A stretch of DNA of 26,605 nucleotides from Euryarchaeota archaeon SCGC AAA252-I15. GTDB lineage: Archaea > Altiarchaeota > Altiarchaeia > IMC4 > SCGC-AAA252-I15. The DNA is taken from positions 1-26,605 of the forward strand of contig AQSC01000043.1 in assembly GCA_000402775.1 (NCBI GenBank), written 5' to 3'. Positions 1 through 8,396 of this stretch are shown here, one piece after another. A program made the translations under genes and the position numbers. Below the pieces are notes generated by a model that worked only from the letters and a program-made list of their open reading frames with translations, was not told the origin of the DNA and ran no database searches. Numbering within the stretch: position 1 is the stretch's first letter; every line of letters starts with the position of its first letter.

Positions 1-396
1 CGTAACGGAGTTAAAGCATACGAAATACGGAAAAACCCTGGAAACTATATTATAATGCTAAGCTTCTTCGACATGAACGAACTATTTGACATAGAACCGC
101 CCGAAGGCAGCAAATACATATGCGCTCACTGCGAGCCATTCAACGACGAAATGCTATCAGACCAAAATAAACTAAAACAATGGCTGGACAAGTTCAATCT
201 GCTTGAAACATCAGAACAAGACCTAGACCACTTCCATGCATCCGGACACGCATCAAGAAACGAAATCAAGGAACTCGTGGAACAAATAAATCCTAAAATA
301 ATCTATCCAATCCACACACTCAAACCAGATGAATTCCTCAAATTCCACAAAAACGTCATCTGGGACATAAAACTAGGAGAAAAATATGAGATATGA
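1..396 (+). CDS. Metallo-beta-lactamase / beta-CASP-like protein, C-terminal part (partial at left edge)
   Basis: The reading frame is open from base 1 with no stop upstream, so this is the end of a longer gene and the first ATG (55) is internal. Near the C-terminus is an H-A-S-G-H-A-S-R block followed about 15 residues later by I-Y-P-I-H-T. In RNase J and other beta-CASP metallo-beta-lactamases, the equivalent HxSGHAS and PxHG segments supply late metal-binding and substrate residues. The family usually acts as a zinc-dependent ribonuclease or nuclease in the cytoplasm. The catalytic HxHxDH motif would lie upstream of the window and cannot be checked. The stop overlaps the next start as ATGA, implying co-transcription with the HAD gene. 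The superfamily is fairly sure; the exact substrate is not. Confidence 0.7.
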   Translation, partial: RNGVKAYEIRKNPGNYIIMLSFFDMNELFDIEPPEGSKYICAHCEPFNDEMLSDQNKLKQWLDKFNLLETSEQDLDHFHASGHASRNEIKELVEQINPKIIYPIHTLKPDEFLKFHKNVIWDIKLGEKYEI

Positions 397-1055
397 TTAA
401 AGCAGTACTATTCGACTTGGATAATACTCTCATTGATTTCATGAGAATGAAGAAGTTGGCCAGCAAAGCCGCAGCGAAGGCGATGGTAGATGCCGGACTT
501 GACGCTGATCCAAGCAAGCTATCAAAAGACCTCTTTGATTTTTATCTCGAATATGGGATAGAATCGGATGATGCCTTCACCAAATATCTAGTGAAGACAA
601 CAGGTATAGCTGAGCCGAGGATTCTCGCGGCAGGAGTCAACGCATACCTAAAGGAGAAGTATCTACACTTGAAGCCGTATCCCGGCGTGGTAGAAACATT
701 ACAGAAGCTCAAAGAGAAAGGCGTGAAACTAGGTTTAATCACAGACGGACTGCGCCTTAAGGCATGGATGCGACTGAACGCAGCAGGACTCGACCACCTC
801 TTCAACGCCGTCGTAACCTACGAGGACACCGGCAAACGGAAACCCGCAAAAGAACCGTTCCTGCTGGCCTGCGAAGAGCTCGAAGTCAAACCACAAGAAT
901 GCCTTATGATAGGAGATTGGCCAGAAAGAGACATAGAAGGAGCCAAAAAAATTGGGATGAAAACGTGCTGGGCGAAATACGGAAGCCCTGTCAAAGAATG
1001 TAAATCAGATTTTGAATTAAATTCAATAAAACAGATATTAGAAGTAGTTGCGTGA
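393..1055 (+). CDS. HAD-superfamily (subfamily IA) hydrolase
   Basis: A 220-aa protein with all four HAD motifs: D8-x-D10-x-T12 (nucleophile and acid/base Asp), T117 in L-I-T-D-G (motif II), K150 or K153 (motif III) and G174-D175-W-P-E-R-D180 (motif IV). The helical insert at about residues 15-90 is the alpha-helical cap of subfamily IA. Such enzymes are Mg-dependent phosphatases of small phosphorylated metabolites. The overall pattern resembles the archaeal HAD group that includes glyceraldehyde-3-phosphate phosphatase-like proteins, but the substrate cannot be read from sequence. The start ATG overlaps the upstream stop by 4 nt (ATGA), so the two genes are probably translated together. Composition is mixed and chromosomal in character; the AT-rich hsd operon starts 38 nt downstream. 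Confidence 0.88.
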   Translation: MIKAVLFDLDNTLIDFMRMKKLASKAAAKAMVDAGLDADPSKLSKDLFDFYLEYGIESDDAFTKYLVKTTGIAEPRILAAGVNAYLKEKYLHLKPYPGVVETLQKLKEKGVKLGLITDGLRLKAWMRLNAAGLDHLFNAVVTYEDTGKRKPAKEPFLLACEELEVKPQECLMIGDWPERDIEGAKKIGMKTCWAKYGSPVKECKSDFELNSIKQILEVVA

Positions 1056-1093
1056 GATACAAGATGAACAACAATCAGATAAAGGAAAAGTAA

Positions 1094-2656
1094 ATGAAAA
1101 CTAGGGAAAAAGAGCGATCTGAATTACATAGGACTATATGGCAGATTGCAAATAATTTAAGGGGTAGTGTTGATGGTTGGGATTTTAAACAATATGTTCT
1201 GGGTATTCTTTTCTATCGTTTTATCAGCGAAAATTTAACTAATTATATTAATGAAGATGAGCATCGTTCTGGAAAAACGGACTTTGATTACTCTATACTA
1301 TCTGATAAGGAAGCAGAATTTGGCCGAGTTGATACTGTTAAAGAAAAGGGATTTTATATCTTACCGAGCGAATTATTTACAAATGTTGCCAAAAAAGCCC
1401 GTAATGATCAGAATCTAAATGAGACTTTATCTGCTGTTTTTAAAAATATTGAAAGTTCTGCTAAGGGCACTGAAAGTGAAGGTGACTTGAAGGGATTGTT
1501 TGATGATTTAGATGTAAATTCAAACAAGTTAGGAAATACAGTAGAGCAAAGAAATAAACAACTCGTTAAACTTTTAGAGTCTATAAGCGAACTTCGTCTA
1601 GGAAAATATTCAGATAATACTATTGATGCATTTGGCGATGCTTATGAATTTTTAATGACTATGTACGCAAGTAGTGCTGGTAAATCCGGAGGAGAGTTTT
1701 ATACACCTCAAGAAGTTAGCGAACTATTAGCCAAGATTACAATTGTCGGTAAAAAAGAAGTAAATAAAGTATATGACCCTGCTTGTGGTTCGGGATCTTT
1801 ACTTTTGAAATTTGCTAAAGTTCTAGGTAAAGAAAATGTTCGTCTAGGATTTTTTGGGCAAGAAATAAATTTAACAACTTACAACCTTTGCCGCATCAAC
1901 ATGTTTTTACATGATATCAACTATAACCATTTTGATATTGCACATGGAAATACACTTACTGACCCAAAACATTGGGATGACGAACCTTTTGATGCAATAG
2001 TTTCAAATCCACCTTATTCAATAAACTGGGAGGGAGATGCTAATCCATTATTGATTAATGATCCTCGTTTTTCACCAGCAGGGGTTTTAGCACCCAAAAG
2101 CAAGGCAGATTTAGCTTTTACTATGCATATGCTTTCATGGCTTTCTACAACCGGAACAGCTGCGATAGTTGAATTCCCTGGCGTCTTATATCGGGGTGGT
2201 GCGGAGAAAAAAATTCGAAAGTATCTTATGGATAATAACTATGTTGATACAGTCATACAATTACCTCCAGACTTATTTTTTGGGACAACTATTGCAACTT
2301 GTATTATTGTGCTGAAGAAAAGTAAAAGTGATAATAAGATCTTGTTTATTGATGCTTCCGTTGAATTTGTTCGTGGTGGAAATAAAAATAAATTAAGTGA
2401 AGAAAATCGCAAGAAGATATTAAAGGCATTTGTTGAACGAAAAGATTCAGAACATTTTGCAAAGTTAGTGGATAATGAAAAAATTGCGGAAAATGACTAC
2501 AATATCGCAGTTTCAAGTTATGTAGAACAAGAAGATACCAGAGAAGAAATTGATATTACTAAACTGAATAAAGAAATCTCTGATATAGTAAAAAGACAAA
2601 ACAAGCTTAGGATTGCAATAGATAAAATTGTTTCTAACATTGAAGTGGTGAAGTAA
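1094..2656 (+). CDS. hsdM: Type I restriction-modification methyltransferase subunit HsdM
   Basis: A 520-aa protein of usual HsdM length. The N-terminal helical domain (about 1-150) begins with the typical I-W-x-I-A-N-x-L-R-G and W-D-F-K-Q-Y-V-L-G segments. The catalytic domain carries motif I D228-P-A-C-G-S-G-S for S-adenosylmethionine and motif IV N305-P-P-Y, the signature of N6-adenine methylation. The C-terminal about 60 residues are charged and helical, as expected for contact with HsdS. The protein methylates adenine in the sequence chosen by HsdS, protecting host DNA. It is first in an hsdM-hsdS-hsdR operon: hsdS starts 1 nt after its stop. The operon is clearly more AT-rich than both flanks, which suggests horizontal acquisition. 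No motif is missing, so it should be active. Confidence 0.97.
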   Translation: MKTREKERSELHRTIWQIANNLRGSVDGWDFKQYVLGILFYRFISENLTNYINEDEHRSGKTDFDYSILSDKEAEFGRVDTVKEKGFYILPSELFTNVAKKARNDQNLNETLSAVFKNIESSAKGTESEGDLKGLFDDLDVNSNKLGNTVEQRNKQLVKLLESISELRLGKYSDNTIDAFGDAYEFLMTMYASSAGKSGGEFYTPQEVSELLAKITIVGKKEVNKVYDPACGSGSLLLKFAKVLGKENVRLGFFGQEINLTTYNLCRINMFLHDINYNHFDIAHGNTLTDPKHWDDEPFDAIVSNPPYSINWEGDANPLLINDPRFSPAGVLAPKSKADLAFTMHMLSWLSTTGTAAIVEFPGVLYRGGAEKKIRKYLMDNNYVDTVIQLPPDLFFGTTIATCIIVLKKSKSDNKILFIDASVEFVRGGNKNKLSEENRKKILKAFVERKDSEHFAKLVDNEKIAENDYNIAVSSYVEQEDTREEIDITKLNKEISDIVKRQNKLRIAIDKIVSNIEVVK

Positions 2657-2657
2657 G

Positions 2658-3818
2658 ATGAATCAAGTTGAAAAACTGATTAACAAGCTTTGTCCCAATG
2701 GTGTTGAGTTTAACGAATTAGGAGAAGTTGTAAGAATTAAACACGGTAAAGATTATAAAAAACTTGAAAGAGGAGATGTTCCAGTCTATGGATCTGGAGG
2801 AGTTATGGGTTATGTTGATAAATTTTCTTATAATAAACCCACAGTATTAATTCCGCGAAAAGGAACTATTACAAATTTGTTTTATCTTGAAGAGCCATTT
2901 TGGAACATTGATACAATTTATTATACAGAAATAGACACCATAAAAATTATTCCAAAATTCTTTTATTACTTTATGAAAACTGTTAATTTAGCTTCGTTAG
3001 ATACTGGATCTGGTCGTCCAAGTTTAACAATGCAAATATTAAATAAAATTAAAATCCCGATCCCGCCACTTCCAATTCAGGAAGAAATTGTTAATATACT
3101 TGATTCATTTATGGAGCTAGAAGCGGAGCTAGAAGCGGAGCTAGAAGCGGAGCTAGAAGCAAGGAAAAATCAATATAAATATTATCGTGAAGAACTTTTT
3201 GAAATTAAGGATGCAGAATATAAAACTTTTGGGGAAATTGGCAGTTTTGTAAGGGGTAAAAGATTTGTTAAAAATGATATTAGAACAGAAGGCGTCCCCT
3301 GTATACATTATGGGGAGATGTATACGCACTACAATATCTGGGCGAAAAATTCAAAATCATTTTTAGATCCAGAATTGGCAAAAAAATTAAGAGTTGCACA
3401 TCCGAATGATGTAGTTATTGTTCAAGCAGGTGAAACAATTGAAGATATTGGGAAAGGAGTTGCCTGGATGGGTAACTCAGACGTAGTAGTGCATGATGCT
3501 TGCTATATTTTTTCACATAATATTAATCCTAAATATATTTCATATTTTTTAAGAACAAACCACTTTCATTCCCAAATAAAACGATATATCTCATCAGGGA
3601 AGATTTCCTCCATTAATTCAAAGGGATTAGAAAAGGCAAAAATCCCTATTCCCACAATCTCTGAACAAGAACGAATAGTCAAAATACTGGATAAATTTGA
3701 TTATCTTATTAATGATATCTCAATCGGTTTGCCTGCAGAAATAAAATCTCGAAAACAGCAATATGAATATTATCGAGAGAAACTATTAACCTTTAATGAA
3801 ACGCCGGTGGTGGGGTGA
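2658..3818 (+). CDS. hsdS: Type I restriction-modification specificity subunit HsdS
   Basis: A 386-aa protein with two target recognition domains (about 15-140 and 190-345), each followed by a conserved helical region. Both conserved regions read P-I-P, then Q-E-x-I-V-x-I-L-D, then Q-Y-x-Y-Y-R-E, showing the internal duplication typical of HsdS. Each recognition domain reads half of a bipartite DNA site, and the helices set the distance between them. The first spacer consists of M plus four E-L-E-A units (residues 152-168), encoded by perfect 12-bp DNA repeats. The second spacer is non-repetitive but has the same length, 17 residues. The gene lies 1 nt after hsdM, and its stop overlaps a GTG start for hsdR. 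The function is certain; the recognition site is unknown. Confidence 0.95.
   Translation: MNQVEKLINKLCPNGVEFNELGEVVRIKHGKDYKKLERGDVPVYGSGGVMGYVDKFSYNKPTVLIPRKGTITNLFYLEEPFWNIDTIYYTEIDTIKIIPKFFYYFMKTVNLASLDTGSGRPSLTMQILNKIKIPIPPLPIQEEIVNILDSFMELEAELEAELEAELEARKNQYKYYREELFEIKDAEYKTFGEIGSFVRGKRFVKNDIRTEGVPCIHYGEMYTHYNIWAKNSKSFLDPELAKKLRVAHPNDVVIVQAGETIEDIGKGVAWMGNSDVVVHDACYIFSHNINPKYISYFLRTNHFHSQIKRYISSGKISSINSKGLEKAKIPIPTISEQERIVKILDKFDYLINDISIGLPAEIKSRKQQYEYYREKLLTFNETPVVG
3114..3161 (+). repeat. Four 12-bp tandem repeats in the hsdS central spacer
   Basis: Four consecutive copies of GAGCTAGAAGCG lie at 3114, 3126, 3138 and 3150; only the final base of copy four differs (A for G). Each unit encodes E-L-E-A, adding about one helical turn to the spacer between the two recognition domains. 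In-frame 12-bp units can be gained or lost without breaking the gene. Confidence 0.97.
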
Positions 3819-6800
3819 ACATGGTAAATAATAAAAACTATAATTTAGTGGCACAGAACCCTAAAAGTACTGTTGTTTCCGAGTATATCCCATCTAAAAA
3901 AAGGGCAGAAAACTATCAAAGCGAAGCAGAATTAGAACGAGAATTCATAAAACAATTAGAAACTCAAGCTTACGAATATCTAAAAATCACAGAAGAAGAG
4001 GATTTAAAGTCAAATTTAAGAAAACAATTGGAAAAGTTAAATGATTATGAATTTAGTGAGGGTGAATGGGAATATTTTTTTATAAGTGAAATTGCCAACC
4101 CTAATCAAAATATTGCTGAAAAAACAACTACTATTCAAGAAGATTATATAAAGAACCTTAAACGAGATGACGGTAGTGTAAAAAACATTTATCTCTTGAA
4201 AAAAGACAATGTCCACAACAATAATCTTCAAGTTATTAACCAATACACAACTGAAGACGGACAACGTCCTAATCGCTATGATGTTACTATTCTTGTTAAT
4301 GGTCTGCCTTTGATACATATTGAACTCAAACGCCGAGGAGTAGCAATACAGGAAGCATTTAATCAGATAAGTCGTTATCACCGAGAAAGTTTTTGGGCAG
4401 CAAGCGGATTATTTGAATATGTCCAGTTATTCGTTATTTCAAATGGGACTCATACAAAATATTATAGTAATACTACACGATCCGAACATATCAAAGAACT
4501 GCACAGTGGTGTAAAAAAGAAGGGGAAGCGTTCAAGCAATAGTTTTGAATTTACTAGTTGGTGGGCAGATCACGCGAATCGTCCAATAACTGACTTAATG
4601 GATTTTACAAAGACATTCTTTGCAAAACATACTATACTAAACATTTTAACAAAATATTGCGTCTTCACAACGGAAAAACAACTGTTGGTTATGAGACCCT
4701 ATCAAATTGTTGCAACTGAAAAGATTCTAAACAAAATTGAGATAAGTTCAAATTACAAACAACTTGGAACTGTAAAAGCTGGAGGTTATATTTGGCATAC
4801 TACCGGCTCAGGAAAGACATTGACAAGTTTTAAAACTGCGCAACTATCGTCCAAATTGCCCTACATTGACAAAGTTTTATTCGTTGTTGATAGGAAAGAC
4901 TTGGATTATCAAACAATGAAGGAATATGATAAATTCGAAAAAGGTGCTGCAAATAGCAATACAAGCACTAAAATTTTAAAGAGACAGCTCGAAGATCCTA
5001 ATTCCAGAATTATTATAACAACTATCCAAAAACTAGATAGATTTATAGGAAAAAATAAAGGACATAAAATTTTTGACGGACATATCGTATTGATTTTTGA
5101 TGAATGTCATCGTTCACAATTTGGCGAAATGCATGATGCGATTACCAAGGCCTTTAATAATTATCATCTTTTTGGATTTACAGGTACTCCCATTTTTGCC
5201 GTAAATTCTTCTTCTGGGGGGAAAATAGACCTAAAAACAACAGAACAGGCTTTTGGCGACAAGTTACATACTTACACTATTGTAGATGCCATTGCCGATA
5301 AGAATGTTTTACCGTTCAAGGTTGATTATATCTCTACACTTAAAGAAGCAGAGGATATTGAAGATAAAAAAGTAAATAGTATTGATAGAGAAGCGGCTCT
5401 TTCTGCACCTGAAAGATTAAGCAATATTGTAAGGTATATCCTTGAGCATTTTGATCAAAAAACAAAAAGAAATAGTTTCTATAAATTAAAAGATCGGCGA
5501 TTAGCTGGATTTAATTCTATTTTTGCTGTTTCATCAATTGATGTTGCTAAAAAATATTATTCTGAATTCAAAAAGCAAATTCGAGACTTGCCTAGTGATA
5601 AAAAACTCAAAATTGGAACAATATATAGCTTTGGCGTAAATGAAGAGGAAATTGATGGAGTAATTGATGAAAATTCAGAAGACACCAGTGGACTTGACAA
5701 AAGTTCAAGAGATTTCTTAGAAAGTGCAATAGAAGATTACAACAAAATGTTTGGAACCTCCTATAATACATCATCAGATAAATTCCAAAATTATTATAAG
5801 GATGTTAGTCAAAAAGTTAAGGACAGGGAAATAGACATTCTGATAGTAGTGAACATGTTTTTAACTGGTTTTGATGCTACAACATTAAATACTTTATGGG
5901 TCGATAAAAATCTAAGGATGCACGGTTTACTCCAGGCATATTCCCGTACTAACCGTATTTTGAATAGCATTAAAACATTTGGCAATATCGTCTGTTTTCG
6001 AAATCTTGAAAAGGCAACAAATAAATCCATTTCGCTTTTTGGGGATAAAGAAGCAAGAGGGATTGTTTTACTGAAAACCTATAGTGAGTACTATAATGGT
6101 TATGAAAATGAGGGGAAAACAATAAGGGGCTATAAAAGCTTGGTCGAAGAATTACAAGAGAAATTCCCCATAGAAGACAGGATTATCGGAGAACAAAATC
6201 AAAAAGATTTCATCAAACTTTACGGGGGTATCCTACGAATCCGCAATATTCTAACTACTTTCGATGAATTTGAAGGAAATGAAATATTAACAGAACGAGA
6301 TGTTCAAGATTACCATAGTTTGTATATTGATCTTTATAACGAATTTAGAAAAAGCAAGGATACTGAAAAAGAGAATATCAATGACGATATTATCTTTGAA
6401 ATGGAGCTAATCAAACAAATACAAATCAACATTGATTATATCCTAAAATTAATCACAAAATATCATGAAGATAATATCAAAGATAAGGAAATCTTAATAG
6501 ATATCAATAAAGCTATAGACTCTAGCGTAGAACTACGAAATAAAAAAGATCTTATCGAGCAGTTTATTGCATCTCTTAATATGCAATCAGTAGTAGATGA
6601 GGATTGGGAGAAATTTATAGAAAAGAAGAAAATCGAGGAATTAGAACGAATAATAACTGATGAAGATCTCAATCATGATGCAGCATACAAGTTTATAAGA
6701 AATGCATTTAGGGATGGCAATATACCCACAACAGGCACAGCACTAACCAAAGTTATACCCCCATTATCTCGTTTTTCCCAAACAGGAGAACGTACAAAAA

Positions 6801-6874
6801 AACGTGAAAATATCATTGAGAAATTCTCTAGATTCTTTGAGAGATTTTTTGATATCTCAAAAAATACTTTATAA
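3815..6874 (+). CDS. hsdR: Type I restriction endonuclease/translocase subunit HsdR
   Basis: A 1,019-aa protein with the domains expected of HsdR in order. An N-terminal nuclease domain carries D156 and E170-L-K172 of the PD-(D/E)xK fold. A superfamily 2 helicase motor follows, with Walker A (T330-G-S-G-K-T335), DECH box (D429-E-C-H432), F-T-G-T-P, and later motifs ending in Q-A-Y-S-R-T-N-R. A long helical C-terminus docks on the methylase. It pulls in DNA using ATP and cuts it when the HsdM/HsdS site is unmethylated. Two starts are possible: GTG at 3815, overlapping the hsdS stop, or ATG at 3821, two codons later; the G-rich GGTGGTGGGG just upstream could serve as a ribosome binding site. 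All catalytic residues seem intact, so the operon looks functional. Confidence 0.96.
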   Translation: MNMVNNKNYNLVAQNPKSTVVSEYIPSKKRAENYQSEAELEREFIKQLETQAYEYLKITEEEDLKSNLRKQLEKLNDYEFSEGEWEYFFISEIANPNQNIAEKTTTIQEDYIKNLKRDDGSVKNIYLLKKDNVHNNNLQVINQYTTEDGQRPNRYDVTILVNGLPLIHIELKRRGVAIQEAFNQISRYHRESFWAASGLFEYVQLFVISNGTHTKYYSNTTRSEHIKELHSGVKKKGKRSSNSFEFTSWWADHANRPITDLMDFTKTFFAKHTILNILTKYCVFTTEKQLLVMRPYQIVATEKILNKIEISSNYKQLGTVKAGGYIWHTTGSGKTLTSFKTAQLSSKLPYIDKVLFVVDRKDLDYQTMKEYDKFEKGAANSNTSTKILKRQLEDPNSRIIITTIQKLDRFIGKNKGHKIFDGHIVLIFDECHRSQFGEMHDAITKAFNNYHLFGFTGTPIFAVNSSSGGKIDLKTTEQAFGDKLHTYTIVDAIADKNVLPFKVDYISTLKEAEDIEDKKVNSIDREAALSAPERLSNIVRYILEHFDQKTKRNSFYKLKDRRLAGFNSIFAVSSIDVAKKYYSEFKKQIRDLPSDKKLKIGTIYSFGVNEEEIDGVIDENSEDTSGLDKSSRDFLESAIEDYNKMFGTSYNTSSDKFQNYYKDVSQKVKDREIDILIVVNMFLTGFDATTLNTLWVDKNLRMHGLLQAYSRTNRILNSIKTFGNIVCFRNLEKATNKSISLFGDKEARGIVLLKTYSEYYNGYENEGKTIRGYKSLVEELQEKFPIEDRIIGEQNQKDFIKLYGGILRIRNILTTFDEFEGNEILTERDVQDYHSLYIDLYNEFRKSKDTEKENINDDIIFEMELIKQIQINIDYILKLITKYHEDNIKDKEILIDINKAIDSSVELRNKKDLIEQFIASLNMQSVVDEDWEKFIEKKKIEELERIITDEDLNHDAAYKFIRNAFRDGNIPTTGTALTKVIPPLSRFSQTGERTKKRENIIEKFSRFFERFFDISKNTL

Positions 6875-6968
6875 AATATTTTTATGCTGATTCTAAAAAA
6901 GAGATAAAAGAAATTTAGATAATTATTTACCATTATCGACAAGTGGTTTCCCGTCTTTATTTTTGTTC

Positions 6969-8063
6969 ATGCAAGTTCGTGAACAAAAGATTGTTTTGGA
7001 TCATAGGCGGGCGGCTATTCATTCTTTTTCGCCTTATCTCGCCACATTCCCTGACGAAATACCACGGTACGTAATACAGAAGTATCTACCGCCCGCGGCC
7101 ATGCGGAAGAACTGCGGCGGCAAGAAGCTGATACTCGACCCGTTCTGCGGCTCTGGGACAACCCTCCTGGTCGCCGCCGAAAACAATACGAAGGCCATAG
7201 GTTTGGACTACAATCCCATGGCGGTGATGATATCAAACTCGAAATGCCAGCCGCTCAAGAGGGAGGATTATGAAGCGGCTGGAAAACTCCTGGATTCCAT
7301 TAAATCCATGAACCCTGAAGACAGCCATGGACACATGGATGTCTCGATAAACCTGAAGACTGTGAAGTACTGGTTTCACTCTAAAGTCGCCGAAGACCTG
7401 TTCCATCTGCGGGACACCATCAACTCGTGCAGGAACGAGAAGGTCAAGAATCTGGCTCTCGTCGTGTACGCGGTCACCTTGCGGGCGTGCAGCTACGCCC
7501 AGAATGACACGTTGTCTCGGGCGAGGAAGACCTACGCAATAATCGAGGCGTCACAGGTAAACGCATACAAGGACTTCAGGGGTAGATTTGGCAAGGCAGT
7601 GGAGCTCAAGAAAAAGCAGGAGCTATTGGTTTCGGATAACATGGCGATAAAGGGGGACAGTAAAAACATGATATTCGATGATGGACTATTCGACGGCATC
7701 ATCACGTCACCCCCTTATATAGCAAACATCAACTATTCGGCACCGTTTGACCTGTTCTACGTCTTCATGGGCTGGAAAATAGACAAGAAGCCGTTCATCA
7801 ACGGGGAACGGGAAGACAAGTTCTTCGAAGGAATGAAGCCGACGTACCGCGAAATGCACCGTGTATTGAAACCCGACACTACCTGCGTCATGGTCGTCGG
7901 AGAACGCGAGGCGGAGGGGACAATCAGGTACATGACTGACTCGGGATTCACACTCGACGAGAAGCTGTTCTACGATGTCAAGGGAGGCTGCCGCGGTTTC
8001 TTCCATGGGAAAAAGAGACTCAAGGAGTTCGTCTTAGTGTTTCGAAAGAACGCGGCGGCTTAA
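6969..8063 (+). CDS. DNA amino-methyltransferase (TSPPY type)
   Basis: A 364-aa protein with S-adenosylmethionine motif I D57-P-F-C-G-S-G and, about 190 residues later, catalytic motif T246-S-P-P-Y250, followed by N-I-N-Y and a hydrophobic strand. T-S-P-P-Y is typical of DNA methyltransferases that modify an exocyclic amino group (N4-cytosine or N6-adenine). The stretch between the motifs (about 100-230) probably contains the target recognition region. I chose ATG 6969; a TTG at 6963 is also in frame. It is 106 nt after hsdR but far GC-richer, so it is probably not part of that system. No restriction partner is visible. It converges with, and overlaps by 44 nt, the TBP-like gene. It could protect the neighbouring mobile DNA or be an epigenetic regulator. 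An RNA methylase is less likely. Confidence 0.85.
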   Translation: MQVREQKIVLDHRRAAIHSFSPYLATFPDEIPRYVIQKYLPPAAMRKNCGGKKLILDPFCGSGTTLLVAAENNTKAIGLDYNPMAVMISNSKCQPLKREDYEAAGKLLDSIKSMNPEDSHGHMDVSINLKTVKYWFHSKVAEDLFHLRDTINSCRNEKVKNLALVVYAVTLRACSYAQNDTLSRARKTYAIIEASQVNAYKDFRGRFGKAVELKKKQELLVSDNMAIKGDSKNMIFDDGLFDGIITSPPYIANINYSAPFDLFYVFMGWKIDKKPFINGEREDKFFEGMKPTYREMHRVLKPDTTCVMVVGEREAEGTIRYMTDSGFTLDEKLFYDVKGGCRGFFHGKKRLKEFVLVFRKNAAA

Positions 8064-8325
8064 GTGTCGGATGGATAAGGTTTATCATGCGGTCAACCTC
8101 CCTTATCGTCTCTTCCTTCTTTTCAGGAGTCTTCAGGTACACCTGTATGGTGCCTGAAGTAAAGAATAGTACTGACGCCTGATCCAGGTGCACGATAACC
8201 CGATTCGTGATGTCGGGATTGTATTCCGCGGAATAGTGCCCAACTATTCTCTGATAGAAATCCTCCAGATTTATCTTCTTCTTTACCCGTGCCTTAAGCA
8301 TAATGCTGCATATCTTGTAGTCCAT
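8020..8325 (-). CDS. Single-repeat TATA-binding-protein-like protein
   Basis: A 101-aa protein. The segment A-E-Y-N-P (res 33-37), then R-V-I-V-H-L, then V-L-F-F-T-S-G-T-I-Q-V (52-62) and a charged helix ending I-R-E-V-D-R-M (74-80) follow the layout of one TBP repeat (AEYNPEQFPG, then LIFSSGK, then a helix). TBP normally has two such repeats; only one fits here. The longer open frame reaching to 8610 is an artefact: its upstream part shadows the winged-helix gene, while ATG 8325 has a strong GGGGGTGA ribosome binding site 5 nt upstream. The 3' end overlaps the convergent methylase gene. If it is TBP-like it could dimerise and bind promoter DNA, or act as a decoy or regulator. The match is by eye and needs a profile search. 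Confidence 0.65.
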   Translation of the reverse strand: MDYKICSIMLKARVKKKINLEDFYQRIVGHYSAEYNPDITNRVIVHLDQASVLFFTSGTIQVYLKTPEKKEETIREVDRMINLIHPTLKPPRSFETLRRTP

Positions 8326-8330
8326 CACCG

Positions 8331-8338
8331 TCACCCCC
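8331..8338 (-). promoter_or_regulatory. Ribosome binding site fixing the TBP-like start
   Basis: On the minus strand GGGGGTGA ends 5 nt before ATG 8325, close to the archaeal consensus GGAGGTGA. This is the main reason for choosing the short 101-aa reading over the longer open frame. Confidence 0.7.
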
Positions 8339-8396
8339 CAGAGAATCCAGGACAAAACCCTTCGACGGGATTCAACTTGTCGAATGCGATAGAGTC

